A stretch of DNA of 64,000 bases from QUBU01 sp014337915 (GTDB lineage: Bacteria > Pseudomonadota > Gammaproteobacteria > Steroidobacterales > GCA-2729495), in NCBI GenBank assembly GCA_030263395.1, contig SZOW01000004.1, forward strand, positions 124,001 to 188,000, written 5' to 3'. The notes below the pieces were generated by a model. The model worked only from the letters and a program-made list of their open reading frames with translations. It was not told the origin of the DNA and made no database searches. The position numbers were made by a program, and so were the translations under genes. Positions 62,919 to 64,000 of the stretch are shown here, one piece after another. Positions within the stretch are counted from its first letter, which is position 1. Each line of letters starts with the position of its first letter.

Positions 62919-64000
62919 TCAGAGCGGCTTCGTCCGGCGCCAGTGCCGGCCCAGCAGGCTGCCCAACAGCAGCAGCAATATCGGCAGGTCGAGAGCGGAA
63001 CTGCCGCTGTCAGTCTTTGGTCCCGGAAAGACGTAGACGCCGACGTCGGCGGTGTCTGTCTGGTTCTGCGAGTCGGTAATCGTGTAACTGAACTGCGCAA
63101 GGCCGGTGAAGTCCGGAGGAGCGGTGTAGGTAACGGACTGGTCCGCATTCACCACTACCGTGCCTTTCGCCGGTGCCGTGGTGATCGCCAGTGTGACCGG
63201 CCCATTGAGGAACCCGCCGTCGTTCCTCAGGACGTTGAGCGTCACACTGTGACCGGAGGACGTTGCGTATCCCACCGACTGGAATACAGGTGGGAAATAG
63301 GTTCCGGCCAGGGCTGGATCAAAATTGTTCGGGTCGTTGGCGGCATCCACGACATTCCTGACCGTAATCCTCGCGGTCGCTTCATTGCTGGCGTCGCCGT
63401 CGGCATCCGTGACCCGGTACCGGAACTGGTCGGAGGCCGGAAAGCCAGCGTTGTCGTTGTACCTGTAGACGACGTAGGGCCTGGTCGTGGCGCTGAACCC
63501 GGGGCAGTCCGGACCGGCTGCGGCGCACAGCAGTGCGGTGCCATGGGCCGGCGGCGTGGTGATTTCCAGTGTGAGCGGCACGTCGCTCAGGCCAAGGTCA
63601 TTGTTGAGGACCGCCAGGGAATTGCTGCGGCCAAAGTTCAGGCCGTCGAAGTTGTCGTCATTCGCGACCGGTGCATCATCGACCTCGACTACGGCGTAGC
63701 ACAGCACCGGATCGTTGACGGCTTCGCGGGCCAGGTAGGCCACGATGATGGTGCCGCCCTTGTCCGTGCCCGGGGTCACGGTGATGCTGTTGTCCGGGTT
63801 CACGGTCGCGGTAGCGGCATCCGCGGGCGAAACCTCGAGGACTTCCACTGTGACCGGCGGGGCATTGAGGCCGGTGTCGTTTGCCAGCACATTGACGATG
63901 GTGGGCGCATTGCGCAGCCCGTCGACCTCATCGTTGGCGCAGCTGGGCAGGTCATTGCCCGGCGCCCCGACGACATTGATGGTGACTGTGGCACTGCTGC
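62919..64000 (-). CDS. Surface protein with Ig-like/cadherin-like repeats (C-terminal part)
   Basis: The frame is open to the end of the window, so the N-terminus is missing; about 360 residues are visible. They hold about three and a half tandem beta-sandwich modules of roughly 100 residues, each with a VLxNDxG-type motif (VLANDTGLN, VLNNDLGLS, VLRNDGGFL) and a TxxPAxGT strand, as in VCBS/cadherin-like bacterial adhesins. The C-terminus has a sorting-type tail: Ser/Gly-rich SGSSALDLP, a hydrophobic segment ILLLLLGSLLG and basic RHWRRTKPL. This suggests membrane or cell-surface anchoring. The exact CTERM class was not identified. Confidence 0.8.
   Translation of the reverse strand, partial: SSATVTINVVGAPGNDLPSCANDEVDGLRNAPTIVNVLANDTGLNAPPVTVEVLEVSPADAATATVNPDNSITVTPGTDKGGTIIVAYLAREAVNDPVLCYAVVEVDDAPVANDDNFDGLNFGRSNSLAVLNNDLGLSDVPLTLEITTPPAHGTALLCAAAGPDCPGFSATTRPYVVYRYNDNAGFPASDQFRYRVTDADGDASNEATARITVRNVVDAANDPNNFDPALAGTYFPPVFQSVGYATSSGHSVTLNVLRNDGGFLNGPVTLAITTAPAKGTVVVNADQSVTYTAPPDFTGLAQFSYTITDSQNQTDTADVGVYVFPGPKTDSGSSALDLPILLLLLGSLLGRHWRRTKPL

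Overview
The window is chromosomal DNA from a GC-rich gammaproteobacterium. Evidence for the class is the order metY-rimP-nusA-infB-rbfA-truB-rpsO-pnp, the order uvrC-pgsA-tRNA-Gly-tRNA-Cys-tRNA-Leu (both as in Escherichia coli) and a ZipA cell-division protein. SMC instead of MukB, a DksA with a degenerate zinc finger, a plant-type (class II) DAHP synthase, a class II ribonucleotide reductase and a PhaR-like regulator point away from Enterobacterales, towards the Xanthomonadales/Nevskiales/Steroidobacterales neighbourhood. This placement is inference from gene content; no 16S rRNA gene is present.

Layout. 1-11301: the end of nuoE and complete nuoF-N (respiratory complex I), tightly packed. 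11320-20402: initiator tRNA with its own promoter and terminator, a structured 0.4-kb leader, then the transcription/translation operon rimP to pnp. 20427-22346: a leftward PhaR-like regulator, dksA and queF. 22562-28775: smc-zipA-ligA. 28765-31641: an AT-richer accessory island with two DUF6502 paralogues flanking an exported protein that ends in seven perfect 8-residue repeats. This is the least explained part of the window and the best candidate for an undescribed system. 31642-41000: mixed accessory and metabolic genes: a hydrolase-like protein without its nucleophile, an SDR, class II RNR, a yqjDEK-like membrane set, a Rieske protein, a CoA-transferase, a methyltransferase, a P-loop ATPase and an HNH protein. 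40792-45190: thrA-thrC (no thrB between) and a NERD protein. 45174-52834 leftward: purB, an unknown gene, mnmA, acnA, a sirtuin and tatD. 52951-55730: fumC, a Nudix hydrolase and mazG. 55754-57924 leftward: an NfeD/slipin pair. 57996-62481: DAHP synthase, uracil-DNA glycosylase, uvrC, pgsA. 62490-62895: the Gly-Cys-Leu tRNA cluster. 62919-64000: the C-terminal part of a surface protein with Ig-like repeats, cut by the window end.

Most genes are housekeeping: complex I energy conversion, the translation initiation and RNA turnover operon, chromosome segregation/division/ligation, threonine and aromatic amino-acid synthesis, TCA enzymes (acnA, fumC), tRNA modification (truB, queF, mnmA) and nucleotide sanitation and repair (Nudix, mazG, udg, uvrC). 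Start codons were chosen by family length, ribosome-binding sites and overlaps, and uncertain cases are flagged in the entries.
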